This document shows, one piece after another, positions 53,171 through 62,949 of a stretch of 64,000 nt of DNA. The translations under genes and the position numbers were made by a program. How positions within the stretch are numbered: position 1 is the stretch's first letter; every line of letters starts with the position of its first letter. Location: assembly GCA_016702745.1 (NCBI GenBank), contig JADJDJ010000001.1:496001-560000 (forward strand). Direction: 5' to 3'. Below the pieces are notes generated by a model. That model was not told the origin of the DNA. It did no database searches and saw nothing but the letters and a program-made list of their open reading frames with translations. Source of the stretch: Chitinophagaceae bacterium (GTDB lineage: Bacteria > Bacteroidota > Bacteroidia > Chitinophagales > Chitinophagaceae).

Positions 53171-54407
53171 GTGCCAGTAGATATTGTTCATGTAGTAGAT
53201 GAGTTGCATCAACTATTAAATCAATCGCTTCCACTTTTTTACGATTGATGCTGATACCGCCGCCCTGAACCAGTTTACGGGCTTCTCCCTTGCTTGGAGC
53301 AATTCCGGTTTCTGCCAGAAAGGAAACGATATCAATGCCGGCACTGAGTTTTTCTTTATTGAAATCAATCTTCACCACACCTTCCATATTTTCAAGGTCT
53401 TCCGCACTTAAACTTTCGGCCGGGGCATGTTGATTGGCAAATAATTTCTCTGTGGTGCGTATGGCTTCTTCCAATGCAGGCGCACCATGAACGAACCGGG
53501 TTACTTCTTCTGCAAGTCTTTTCTGTAATAAGCGGGCCGAAAGATTCAACTGGTGATTGGCGGTCAGTTCTTCAATACTGGTTTTATCCAGGAAAGTGAA
53601 AATGCGTATCCATTTCTCCGCATCCGAATCACTGGCATTCAGCCAGAACTGATAAAACTGATATGGACTGGTCCGTTGGGAGTCCAGCCAAACGTTCCCG
53701 GATTCTGTTTTACCGAATTTACCGCCATCGGCCTTTGTGATCAGCGGATTGGTGAATACAAAAGCATCTCCACCGCTTTTCCGTCGGATCAGTTCGGTGC
53801 CGGTAGTCATATTACCCCATTGATCACTGCCACCCATTTGCAGCTTACAATTCTTATGGGTATGCAGCCAGTAAAAATCATAGCCCTGCATCAGTTGATA
53901 GGCAAATTCTGTATAACTGATCCCGGTTTCCCCTTCTATTCTTTTCTTCACACTGTCTTTAGCCATCATATAATTTACCGTGATATGCTTCCCGGCATCC
54001 CGCAGAAAATCAATGAAGGAAATAGTTTTGAACCAATCATAATTATTGGCCATTTCTGCAGCATTAGGCAATTCAGGATTAAAATCCAGGAACTGCTCCA
54101 GTTGGGCTTTCACGCCGGCCACATTTTTTTGAAGGGTCTCTTCACTGAGCAGGTTTCTTTCTTCGCTTTTACCACTGGGATCACCCACCATGCCGGTGGC
54201 ACCGCCAACCAGGGCGATCGGTTTATGGCCGGCTTTCTGAAAATGGACCAGGAGCAGGATGGGCACGAGACTGCCAATATGCAGGCTGTCGGCCGTGGGG
54301 TCAAAGCCAATATAGCCCGTAGTCATTTCTTTTTTCAGTTGTTCCTCGGTTCCGGGCATGATATCCTGGATCATCCCTCTCCAGCGGAGTTCTTCGATCA
54401 AATTCAT
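53127..54407 (-). CDS. tyrS: Tyrosine--tRNA ligase
   Basis: 426 residues from ATG 54407 (MNLIEELRWRGMIQDIMPG); an upstream in-frame start at 54494 adds a leader of no known role. Class I synthetase: TTGYIGFDPTADSLHIGSLVP with HIGS, QMGGSDQWGNMTTG for tyrosine and ATP, and GGKFGKTESGNVW as the KMSKS-type loop. The C-terminus is an S4 domain (APSKGEARKLVQGGGISINRKKV). Essential housekeeping gene, single on its strand. Confidence 0.97.
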   Translation of the reverse strand: MNLIEELRWRGMIQDIMPGTEEQLKKEMTTGYIGFDPTADSLHIGSLVPILLLVHFQKAGHKPIALVGGATGMVGDPSGKSEERNLLSEETLQKNVAGVKAQLEQFLDFNPELPNAAEMANNYDWFKTISFIDFLRDAGKHITVNYMMAKDSVKKRIEGETGISYTEFAYQLMQGYDFYWLHTHKNCKLQMGGSDQWGNMTTGTELIRRKSGGDAFVFTNPLITKADGGKFGKTESGNVWLDSQRTSPYQFYQFWLNASDSDAEKWIRIFTFLDKTSIEELTANHQLNLSARLLQKRLAEEVTRFVHGAPALEEAIRTTEKLFANQHAPAESLSAEDLENMEGVVKIDFNKEKLSAGIDIVSFLAETGIAPSKGEARKLVQGGGISINRKKVEAIDLIVDATHLLHEQYLLAQKGKKNYFLIKAVS

Positions 54408-54640
54408 TTTAAACCAGTGATTTAGCGCAAAAGTAAGCCAGAAAAATAAAGGGAAAGGGTTCGGGCAATATTTTTCTAAAGAATTCGTTTTCAATAATTA
54501 GCCTTTTTGTCCAATAACCTATGAATTTCGGACCTTAAGGACTAATTTTATATGTCCGTTGCCGGTTTAAAACCCGGAACAGGGACATCCCGTACTTATG
54601 AAAGCGATCCGATTTTAAACGCTTATCGAAAATTGTCCGA

Positions 54641-55753
54641 ATGAAACCAACCACCCTCTGTTTGTCATTATTGACAATCCTCTTTTCCGTTAGTGCTACT
54701 GCACAATTCAGAAAGTATTCCAATGAATTTTTAAATATTGGGGCTGGTGCCCGTGGATTGGCCATGGGAGGAGCCCAGGTGGCATCTGTACAGGATGGCA
54801 CAGCCGGCTACTGGAATCCAGCCGGTCTCACTGGTGTAAAAAACAATCCGCAGGTAAACCTGATGCATGCCGAGTATTTTGCAGGTATCGGTAAGTATGA
54901 TTATGTGGGTGTGGCTTTTCCTACCGCGAATAATAAACGTACCATTGGGATCACCGGTTTACGTTTTGCAGTGGATGATATCATGAATACCCTTTTCCTG
55001 GTAGAACCTGACGGAACGATTAACTACAATAATATCCAGGCATTTTCATCAGCCGATTATGCCTTTATCTTTTCCTTCGCCCAGAAACTAAAGGAGTCTG
55101 AAAAAAAGAATATCAATTTTGGATTAAATGCCAAAGTGATTCACCGCAGCGTCGGAAAATTTGCAAAAGCCTGGGGTTTTGGTTTGGATGCAGGATTGCA
55201 AATACAGGCTAAGAACTGGCGTTTTGGTGTATCTGCCAGGGACATTACTACCACCTTCAATGCCTGGTCTTTTAGTTTTACCGAAAGAGAAAAAGAAGTA
55301 CTCTACCTGACTAAAAATGATATTCCTGTTAAATCAACAGAACTGACAGCTCCCAGGTTGATCCTGGGTATTGGTCATGAGTTCAATCTGGGTAAGAGTT
55401 CCAGCCTGTTGATAGAAGGAAATCTTGATCTCACTTTTGACGGACAAAGAAATACAGTGATCAGTACCTCTGGTTTTAGCGGGGATCCCAAATTAGGGCT
55501 TGAGCTCAATATCAAAAATGTATTCAGGATCCGGGGAGGTATTACCAATTTCCAACAGGCATTATCCGATGGCGATACCCTGAATCAGAAAAAAGTCTGG
55601 ATTTATCAGCCCTGTGCAGGAGCCGGGTTTAAAATCGGAAATGTTACAATCGATTATGCATATAATAATCTTGCTAATCAATCCAACCCCTTATATACCC
55701 ATGTGTTCTCGCTGAAACTGGATATGGTAAAAGCGAAAAAAGAAAACGACTAA
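54641..55753 (+). CDS. PorV/PorQ-family outer-membrane protein (type IX secretion)
   Basis: 370 residues. Signal peptide MKPTTLCLSLLTILFSVSATAQ, then FLNIGAGARGLAMGGAQVASVQDGTAGYWNPAGL, the FadL-like start typical of PorV/PorQ proteins, and many barrel strands to the end (VTIDYAYNNLANQSNPLYTHVFSLKLDM). PorV shuttles cargo to the PorU sortase at the cell surface. Located 30 bases before the PorU-type gene, so the pair is probably co-expressed and acts together. Confidence 0.9.
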   Translation: MKPTTLCLSLLTILFSVSATAQFRKYSNEFLNIGAGARGLAMGGAQVASVQDGTAGYWNPAGLTGVKNNPQVNLMHAEYFAGIGKYDYVGVAFPTANNKRTIGITGLRFAVDDIMNTLFLVEPDGTINYNNIQAFSSADYAFIFSFAQKLKESEKKNINFGLNAKVIHRSVGKFAKAWGFGLDAGLQIQAKNWRFGVSARDITTTFNAWSFSFTEREKEVLYLTKNDIPVKSTELTAPRLILGIGHEFNLGKSSSLLIEGNLDLTFDGQRNTVISTSGFSGDPKLGLELNIKNVFRIRGGITNFQQALSDGDTLNQKKVWIYQPCAGAGFKIGNVTIDYAYNNLANQSNPLYTHVFSLKLDMVKAKKEND

Positions 55754-55783
55754 AACTTCTGTACGCAATCTAAACTGCCTCAC

Positions 55784-58700
55784 ATGAAACGAATTATCCT
55801 CTTCTTCTTATTCATATCAGGCCTGCAGGCCGGAGCCCAATCCTTCAATAATGAATGGATTGATTACAGCAAGACCTATTATAAATTCAGGATTGGGGCT
55901 ACTGGTTTGTACCGGATCAACCAACCGGTTCTGGCCGGCGCTGGATTAGGCGCTGTACCTGCCGAGCAGTTCCAGCTCTGGCGTAACGGACAGCAAATTC
56001 CCTTGTTTACCTCCGTGCAAACCGGTCCTTTGGGAGGCGCAGATTATATTGAGTTCTGGGGTGAAATGAATGACAGCAAACCCGATAAAGACCTTTACCG
56101 GATTGCCGATCACCAGTTGAATGATAAATGGAGTATGGAAACAGATACCGCCTGTTTCTTTTTAACCGTGAATCCCGGTGCCGGTAACCTTCGGTTGTTG
56201 CCAACAACGAACTCACTACCCAGCGCCCTGACACCCGAGCCCTTTTTTATGCATAATGCCGGTAAATATTATAAAGAGAAATACCATCTTGGATATGCAG
56301 CGATCGTAGGCGATTATGTGTTTTCTTCCAGTTATGAAAACGGGGAAGGGTTTACATCCAATGATTTAACAGCAAACCTTACCAGGACAGAAAACTTCAC
56401 CAATCTTTTTCCCTATACCGGTGCGGGGGCCCCTTCAGCTGCCATTAAAATCAATGCAGCCGGCTATGCACTGAATCCAAGGAATTTTGAAGTAAAAGTG
56501 AATGGGACAGTGATTGCCACCCAAACAATGGATTTCTTTGATTATGTAAAAGTGAATTTCCCGGTAGCCATTTCTACTATCAGCAGTGGCAGCGCCCAGG
56601 TTGACATTAAGAACCTGAATACCATCCCCGACCGGATGGTGATCGCCCAAACTGAATTGATTTATCCCCGTCAGTTTAATTTTGGTGGGGCTAATAATTT
56701 CTTTTTTGAATTACCTGCGAATGCGGCAGGCAATTATCTGGAAATAACCGGGTTCAATTTCGGGTCTGTTAGTCCTGTCTTATATGATCTGACCAATGGA
56801 AAGCGCTATGTAGCAGACATCAGTGCTGCACCAATGGTTAAAATTGCTTTACAACCGTCTGCTACTGTGCGTAAACTAATACTGGTTTCTCAGGAGTCGG
56901 CATACCCGGTTGCCATCACAACTTTACAACAACGTAATTTTATTAATTATGCCCTTCCGGCCAATCGGGGAAATTATCTGATTATTTCTCACCCAAACTT
57001 TTTGGCAGGCAGTAACCCTGTTCAGGAATATGCCGATTACCGGTCTTCTGCTGTTGGTGGAAGTTATACCAGTAAAATCTATATGATTGATCAGTTGATT
57101 GATCAGTTCAGTTTCGGGATCAAACAACACCCGCTCTCAGTTCGTAATTTCATAAGATGGGCAAGGGCTAATTTTGGTCAACCCATAAAAGATGTATTTC
57201 TTATTGGAAAAGGGCTTCATTACCTCCATAATAATTTCTACCAGACAAATCCCGATATCAACAGGTTATCCTTTATACCCACCTTCGGCTATCCGGCATC
57301 GGATAACCTGCTGGCGGCTGATCCGGGACTGGATGTAACACCGAAAGTAAATATTGGTCGTCTTTCCGTAATCAATCCGGAAGAAGTAAAGATTTACCTG
57401 GAAAAAGTGAAGCAATATGAAGCGAACCTGGCCTTTCGTTCTCCATTAATTGCAGATAAAGCCTGGCAAAAAAATGTAGTACAGGTAGTAGGGGCTGGTG
57501 ATGGTACCCTGGGTACGATCCTCACCAATGCCATGAATGGTTTTGGTGATATAATCAAAGACACAGCCTATGGTGCCAATATTCATCAGTTTACAAAAGT
57601 TTCAACAGCTCCGGTAGAGCAATTGAATGCTGCCAGATTATATAATTTGTTCGAAGAAGGGATCGGGATGCTTACCTATTTTGGTCACTCTTCGGCAAGT
57701 ACGCTGGAGTTTAACCTGGATAATCCCAGCGGTTATAGTAATCAGGGGAAATATCCACTGTTTATATTGCTAGGTTGTAATGCCGGTAACTTTTATAATT
57801 TCAACCTGGCCCGTCTGAGCACCAAGGAAACAATTTCAGAAAGATTTGTGCTGGCTGATCAGCGGGGTAGTATTGCCGCCCTGGCCAGCACCCACCTGGG
57901 TATTGTACATTACCTGGATATTTATAATTCTAAAATGATGACCGCGACTTCCGTTGACAAATACGGTCAGTCCATGGGGGATATCATGCGGGATGCAGTA
58001 GCACAGGTGTACAACCTCACCACACAAAATGACTATTATGCCCGTTTCCATTGCGAACAAACCACTTTACATGGTGACCCGGCTTTGAAAATGGCTATAT
58101 CCGGCGATCAGCCTGATTATGTGATCGAAGATCCTATGGTGGAAATCAATCCATCCTTTATTTCTGTAGCCGAAAATTCATTTACGATCAAGGCTAAATT
58201 CATGAACCTGAACAAGGCAGTGAGTACCCCGATCGTGATTGAAATGAAAAGAACCTTCCCGGATCTCAGTACCGAAATCCGCAGGGATACAATTCCCGGT
58301 ATTCGTTATCTGGATTCTCTGACCTATACGATTCCGATTGTGGCTTCCCGCGATAAAGGACAACACCGGGTTAGTTTTTGTATAGATGCAGATAATAAAG
58401 TAGCGGAGATCTATGAAACCAATAACTGTATCACGAAGGACTTTTTCATTTATGAAGATGAAATCAGACCAATCTATCCATATAACTATGGTATCGTAAA
58501 CCGGCAGGGTATTAAATTCCAGGCTTCTTCAGCAAATCCCTTTTCGGGTAGCCGCCTGTACCGGATGGAACTGGACACGACCCAACTATTCAATTCTCCG
58601 TTTAAGCGTTCACAGGATATAACATCCATCGGAGGTATTGTGGAATTCAATCCTGCAGTTACTTTCACTGACAGTACGGTTTATTACTGGAGGGTGGCAC

Positions 58701-60802
58701 CGATACCGCAAACAGGTTCGCCTAACTGGAATAAAGCTTCTTTTGTTTACCTGCCAGGTCCTGAAACCGGATTCAATCAGTCCCATTATTACCAGCATAA
58801 AGAGTCGTCACTGAACCGTATGCAACTGATATCCCAGAACAGAGAGTGGGTTTACGATTCTGTTCCCCATTTCATATTTGCCAAGAATGGTGTATTTGGT
58901 ACGGCAGCCACCCAGGAAGGTGACCTGATTGTAGCTCCTGATGGATCTGCCTATATGCGAAGTGCCTGTGTGGGCTTTTCTCTGATCTTTAATATTCTTG
59001 ATCCGAAAAGCTTCACTCCCACCACCAATCCCAGCAGTTATATGGGAAGTGCCGCAGTATGTGCAGCTTCCCGCTTATGGAATTTTGAATGGTCGCACCT
59101 GAATGCTACAGAAAGAAAGAAAATGATGGACTTCATGGATTCAATTCCCGCCGGCAAAATTGTTGTTGTCAGAAATATCCTGAACTCCGGATTGGCCAGC
59201 GGATTTGTCAATGAATGGATGAATGATACCCTGCTCTATGGTTCAGGAAATTCACTTTATCATAAACTGAAAGCAGTGGGCATGAATGTGCTGGATTCTT
59301 TCAACTCGCCCAAGGCCATGATCTTTGCCTACCAGAAAGGTAATCCCAATTTTAATCCGCAGGGAGTGGTTTCAGCCGGTATTTATGACCTGGTTACATT
59401 AAATATTAATCTAAAAACACCGGATTCTATCGGTTACGTTACTTCTGCATTGTATGGAAGGGCCAAGGCCTGGAAGAACCTGAATTGGAGAGGATCAGCT
59501 GACCTGCCAACCGATACAGCAACCGTGGATGTGATCGGAGTGATGAACGATGCCACAGAACATGTATTATTCAGCGGGCTGACCACCGCCCAGCAGGATG
59601 TTGATATCTCTTCGATCAACGCCATAGATTATCCTTTCCTGAAATTGAAATTGTATACCAAGGATAAAAGTAATTATACGCCTTACCAGTTAAGATACTG
59701 GAGAGTCACTTATGACCCCGTTCCGGAAGGAGCCATTGCGCCCAACCTTTTTGTGAGCCTGAAAGATTCAGTGGATGTGGGTGAACCGGTTGACTTCAGG
59801 GTGGCATTTAAAAATATCAGTGATGTGCCCTTTGATAGTATTAAACTGAAGATGGTAATCACCAATCGAAATAACGTGCCTTACCAGATTCCGCTGCCCA
59901 AATCAAGGCCATTGCCCGTGAATGATACGATTCGTTTTGGATCAGTGATCAATACCACGGCCTTCCCGGGATTGAATTTTGTATATGTGGAAGCCAATCC
60001 GGATAATGATCAACCGGAACAATATCACTTCAATAATTTTGCATTCCGTAACCTCTATGTAAAACCAGATAGCCTGAATCCTTTGCTGGATGTGACTTTC
60101 GATGGTGCACATATCCTGAACAGGGATATCGTTTCAGCCAAACCGGATATCCTGGTGAAACTGAAAGATGAGGCCAAATGGATGATACTCGATGATACAT
60201 CGTTGGTGACACTGCAAATCAGGTATCCTAATGGCAGCCTCCGCAGGGTTTACTTTAATAACGATACCCTCCGGTTTACACCGGCAGGTCAGGCTCCGAA
60301 CCCTGATAATACGGCTTCTATGCAGTACCGGCCTTACTTCCCGGTTGACGGAGAATATGAACTGATCATCAGTGCTAAGGATCGCAGTGCCAATCAGGCA
60401 GGTAATATTGAATACAGAGTTGCATTCCAGGTGATCAACAAGCCAATGATCTCCAATATGCTCAACTACCCGAATCCGTTTACAACTTCCACCGCCTTTG
60501 TATTCACGATTACCGGATCAGAAGTGCCACAAAATCTCAAGATCGAGATCATGACGATAACCGGTAAGATTGTAAGGGAAATCACCAAGGATGAACTGGG
60601 CCCCCTGAATATCGGTCGCAATATCACCGAATTCAAATGGGATGGTACCGATCAGTTTGGCCAGAAACTCGCAAACGGAGTGTACCTGTATAGGGTTGTC
60701 ACCAACCTGAACGGAAAATCGCTGGATAAATACAAGGCGGAAGGAGATAACACTGATAAGTATTTTAATAAGGGCTATGGTAAGATGTACCTGATGAGAT
60801 AA
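55784..60802 (+). CDS. PorU-type C25 protease with CARDB and C-terminal FlgD-like domain (PorU2-like)
   Basis: 1672 residues, longer than P. gingivalis PorU (about 1150). Signal peptide MKRIILFFLFISGLQAGAQ. A gingipain-like (C25) catalytic domain lies at about 390-780, with His635 in TYFGHSSASTLEF and Cys665 in FILLGCNAGNF. Two CARDB-type Ig domains follow (PMVEINPSFISVAENSFTIK; PNLFVSLKDSVDVGEPVDF), then a C-terminal FlgD/T9SS-sorting-like domain starting MLNYPNPFTTSTAFVFT and including KWDGTDQFGQKLANGVYLYR. Likely a surface sortase or protease paired with the PorV-like neighbour. Ends with a terminator at 60847-60880. Confidence 0.9.
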   Translation: MKRIILFFLFISGLQAGAQSFNNEWIDYSKTYYKFRIGATGLYRINQPVLAGAGLGAVPAEQFQLWRNGQQIPLFTSVQTGPLGGADYIEFWGEMNDSKPDKDLYRIADHQLNDKWSMETDTACFFLTVNPGAGNLRLLPTTNSLPSALTPEPFFMHNAGKYYKEKYHLGYAAIVGDYVFSSSYENGEGFTSNDLTANLTRTENFTNLFPYTGAGAPSAAIKINAAGYALNPRNFEVKVNGTVIATQTMDFFDYVKVNFPVAISTISSGSAQVDIKNLNTIPDRMVIAQTELIYPRQFNFGGANNFFFELPANAAGNYLEITGFNFGSVSPVLYDLTNGKRYVADISAAPMVKIALQPSATVRKLILVSQESAYPVAITTLQQRNFINYALPANRGNYLIISHPNFLAGSNPVQEYADYRSSAVGGSYTSKIYMIDQLIDQFSFGIKQHPLSVRNFIRWARANFGQPIKDVFLIGKGLHYLHNNFYQTNPDINRLSFIPTFGYPASDNLLAADPGLDVTPKVNIGRLSVINPEEVKIYLEKVKQYEANLAFRSPLIADKAWQKNVVQVVGAGDGTLGTILTNAMNGFGDIIKDTAYGANIHQFTKVSTAPVEQLNAARLYNLFEEGIGMLTYFGHSSASTLEFNLDNPSGYSNQGKYPLFILLGCNAGNFYNFNLARLSTKETISERFVLADQRGSIAALASTHLGIVHYLDIYNSKMMTATSVDKYGQSMGDIMRDAVAQVYNLTTQNDYYARFHCEQTTLHGDPALKMAISGDQPDYVIEDPMVEINPSFISVAENSFTIKAKFMNLNKAVSTPIVIEMKRTFPDLSTEIRRDTIPGIRYLDSLTYTIPIVASRDKGQHRVSFCIDADNKVAEIYETNNCITKDFFIYEDEIRPIYPYNYGIVNRQGIKFQASSANPFSGSRLYRMELDTTQLFNSPFKRSQDITSIGGIVEFNPAVTFTDSTVYYWRVAPIPQTGSPNWNKASFVYLPGPETGFNQSHYYQHKESSLNRMQLISQNREWVYDSVPHFIFAKNGVFGTAATQEGDLIVAPDGSAYMRSACVGFSLIFNILDPKSFTPTTNPSSYMGSAAVCAASRLWNFEWSHLNATERKKMMDFMDSIPAGKIVVVRNILNSGLASGFVNEWMNDTLLYGSGNSLYHKLKAVGMNVLDSFNSPKAMIFAYQKGNPNFNPQGVVSAGIYDLVTLNINLKTPDSIGYVTSALYGRAKAWKNLNWRGSADLPTDTATVDVIGVMNDATEHVLFSGLTTAQQDVDISSINAIDYPFLKLKLYTKDKSNYTPYQLRYWRVTYDPVPEGAIAPNLFVSLKDSVDVGEPVDFRVAFKNISDVPFDSIKLKMVITNRNNVPYQIPLPKSRPLPVNDTIRFGSVINTTAFPGLNFVYVEANPDNDQPEQYHFNNFAFRNLYVKPDSLNPLLDVTFDGAHILNRDIVSAKPDILVKLKDEAKWMILDDTSLVTLQIRYPNGSLRRVYFNNDTLRFTPAGQAPNPDNTASMQYRPYFPVDGEYELIISAKDRSANQAGNIEYRVAFQVINKPMISNMLNYPNPFTTSTAFVFTITGSEVPQNLKIEIMTITGKIVREITKDELGPLNIGRNITEFKWDGTDQFGQKLANGVYLYRVVTNLNGKSLDKYKAEGDNTDKYFNKGYGKMYLMR

Positions 60803-60805
60803 TTA

Positions 60806-60845
60806 AAAAGAACCAAATAGCAAGAACCAAATAAATTAAAAATTA
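60806..60845. repeat. AAGAACCAAATA words, left copy
   Basis: AAAAAGAACCAAATAGCAAG then AACCAAATAAATTAAAAATT. An inverted relative lies at 61023-61090, so the two flank the hscA upstream region. Confidence 0.55.
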
Positions 60846-60846
60846 A

Positions 60847-60880
60847 AAGGCCGCTGCGGAATGCAGTGGCCTTTTTTATT
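60847..60880 (+). terminator. Rho-independent terminator of the PorV-PorU2 unit
   Basis: Stem AAGGCCGCTGC/GCAGTGGCCTT (60847-60857, 60863-60873, one G-T pair), loop GGAAT, then six T. Confidence 0.85.
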
Positions 60881-60993
60881 GGAACAAGCCCGGGGATTGG
60901 AAACCGTTTACTGAATTTGTTATTTGATGGCAGGGTTGTATAAACGATTTTTGAATGTTTCTGATTTAGTAAACCCGGCAATTCCGGCTTTCC

Positions 60994-61001
60994 TATTTTT
61001 G
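60994..61001 (+). promoter_or_regulatory. Bacteroidota -7 box TATTTTTG for hscA
   Basis: Exact TAnnTTTG, 91 bases before the hscA start, upstream of a pyrimidine-rich word repeat. Confidence 0.4.
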
Positions 61002-61022
61002 CTTTTTAGAGCGGGCACTTTT

Positions 61023-61090
61023 TTGTTTCTTGTTATTTGTTTCTTTTTGGTTTTTTAATTTATTTGTTTCTTGTTTCTTGATATTTTTTA
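61023..61090. repeat. TATTTGTTTCTTG words, right inverted copy
   Basis: TTGTTTCTTGTTATTTGTTTC then TATTTGTTTCTTGTTTCTTG; reverse complement of the AAGAAMCAAATA words at 60806-60845, with the same AATTTAAT linker. It forms the hscA 5' leader. Confidence 0.55.
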
Positions 61091-61092
61091 TA

Positions 61093-62949
61093 ATGGCAAA
61101 AATCGCAATCAATATAGCAACCGGCAGTCTGCAGCAACCCGAAATGGTAGTAGGGATCGATCTGGGTACCACCAATAGCCTGGTGGCCATCATTCACCCG
61201 GACACTAAACAACCAGTGGTGCTGAAAGAACATGATGGCAATGCCCTGGTTCCTTCGATCCTCCATTTTGCAGAAGGGGGAAATGTACTGGTTGGCGATG
61301 AAGCCAAGAAACACCTGATTGATGCCCCGCAGCAAACGGTTTTTTCGGTGAAAAGACTGATGGGCAAATCCTACAATGATATCCGTGACTATTCTTCTTT
61401 TTTTACTTATAAGGTAATCGATGACCAGACAGAAAGTCTGGTGAAAATTCAGGTGGGTGATCGCTTTTATTCTCCTGTTGAATTGTCCTCCCTGATATTG
61501 AAGGAACTGAAAACAAGGGCCGAACATATTTTGAAGACACCAGTCACCAAGGCGGTAATCACCGTGCCTGCTTATTTTAATGATGCCCAGCGGCAGGCAA
61601 CACGCGATGCCGGAAAACTGGCCGGTCTGGATGTGCTTCGTATTGTGAATGAACCCACGGCTGCCAGCCTGGCCTATGGTCTGGGTTTGAAAAAAGATGA
61701 AGTCAAAACGATTGCAGTTTATGATTTGGGTGGAGGAACTTTTGATATTTCCATTCTGCGGATCAATGGCGGGATTTTCGAAGTGCTGTCCACCAATGGA
61801 GATACTTATCTTGGTGGAGATGATTTTGACCGTGCCATCGCTAATGAATGGGCAAAGAATATCGGTATTTCTCAGGAGGAAATGCAAAGCAATCGATCAA
61901 TTGCACAACAACTCCGGTTGACAGCAGAAGCAGCCAAGATCCATCTCAGTACCCATGATCATTTTATGGCTGAAATAGCAGGAGAAAAGGTTACCCTGAG
62001 CCGTGCAGATTTTGAGGAACTGGCGAAACCATTCGTGGATCGTACCATGACCTGTTGTGCCAATGCAATGAAGGATGCCGGTCTGCATATCGACGCGATA
62101 GAAGAGGTTGTATTGGTGGGAGGCTCCACCCGTGTACCATTGGTGAAGACCAGTGTACAAAAATTTTTTAACAGGGTGCCACATGATGCCGTAAATCCCG
62201 ATGAGGTAGTGGCACTGGGAGCAGCCGTACAGGCAGATATACTCGCTGGAAATAATAAAGATTTTTTATTGCTGGATATTACCCCGCTTTCATTGGGTAT
62301 TGAAACCATGGGCGGGTTGATGGATGTGCTGGTACCCCGCAATTCAAAAATTCCCTCCAAAGTGGCCCGGCAATACACGACTCAGAAAGACGGACAAAGC
62401 AGCATGAAGATCGCCGTGTTCCAGGGAGAAAGGGACCTCGTAAAAGATAATCGTAAGCTCGCCGAATTCAATCTCACCGGAATCCCGGGAATGCCGGCAG
62501 GTTTACCCAAAGTGGAGATTTCATTCCTGATCAATGCGGATGGAATATTATTGGTAAAAGCAAAAGAGATCCGCAGTGGCGTTGAGCAAACCGTGGAAGT
62601 GAAACCGCAATATGGTCTTACCGATGAGGAAGTAGAGAAAATGCTCATGGACTCCGTTACACATGCCAAAGAAGATATGGCTATACGTGCCTTGGTGGAA
62701 GCACGTACAGAAGCCCGGCAAATCCTGGATACCACATCCGGATTTTTACAAAAGAACGGATCAATACTAACTGTTGAAGAAAAGACAGCAACCGATGCGG
62801 CAATGACCAGCTTACAAAATTTAATGGAAAATGGTAACAAAGATGAAATCCATACCGCCATCGAAAAACTGAATGAAATTTCACGGCCCTATGCCGAAAG
62901 GCTGATGGATCATGCCATCAGTACCGCGATGAAAGGGAAGAAGATTTAA
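61093..62949 (+). CDS. hscA: Fe-S assembly chaperone HscA (Hsp70 family)
   Basis: 618 residues from ATG 61093 (MAKIAINIATGSLQQ, the Bacteroidota HscA start); upstream codons translate the repeat and are not used. Hsp70 ATPase: VVGIDLGTTNSLVAI, AVITVPAYFNDAQRQATRDAG, VYDLGGGTFDISILRING, EEVVLVGGSTRVPLVK; substrate domain from LLDITPLSLGIETMGG. It binds the Fe-S scaffold protein IscU and helps release clusters; hscB and isc genes are not in the window. Overlaps the convergent 62918 gene by 32 bases. Confidence 0.9.
   Translation: MAKIAINIATGSLQQPEMVVGIDLGTTNSLVAIIHPDTKQPVVLKEHDGNALVPSILHFAEGGNVLVGDEAKKHLIDAPQQTVFSVKRLMGKSYNDIRDYSSFFTYKVIDDQTESLVKIQVGDRFYSPVELSSLILKELKTRAEHILKTPVTKAVITVPAYFNDAQRQATRDAGKLAGLDVLRIVNEPTAASLAYGLGLKKDEVKTIAVYDLGGGTFDISILRINGGIFEVLSTNGDTYLGGDDFDRAIANEWAKNIGISQEEMQSNRSIAQQLRLTAEAAKIHLSTHDHFMAEIAGEKVTLSRADFEELAKPFVDRTMTCCANAMKDAGLHIDAIEEVVLVGGSTRVPLVKTSVQKFFNRVPHDAVNPDEVVALGAAVQADILAGNNKDFLLLDITPLSLGIETMGGLMDVLVPRNSKIPSKVARQYTTQKDGQSSMKIAVFQGERDLVKDNRKLAEFNLTGIPGMPAGLPKVEISFLINADGILLVKAKEIRSGVEQTVEVKPQYGLTDEEVEKMLMDSVTHAKEDMAIRALVEARTEARQILDTTSGFLQKNGSILTVEEKTATDAAMTSLQNLMENGNKDEIHTAIEKLNEISRPYAERLMDHAISTAMKGKKI

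Noticed and set aside
53553..54425. 290-codon open frame on the plus strand opposite tyrS
   Set aside because: Antisense shadow of a conserved synthetase gene; no recognisable protein pattern or start signal.
61060..61887. 275-codon open frame on the minus strand opposite hscA
   Set aside because: Antisense shadow of Hsp70 coding sequence, with typical Cys/His/Ile-rich noise.
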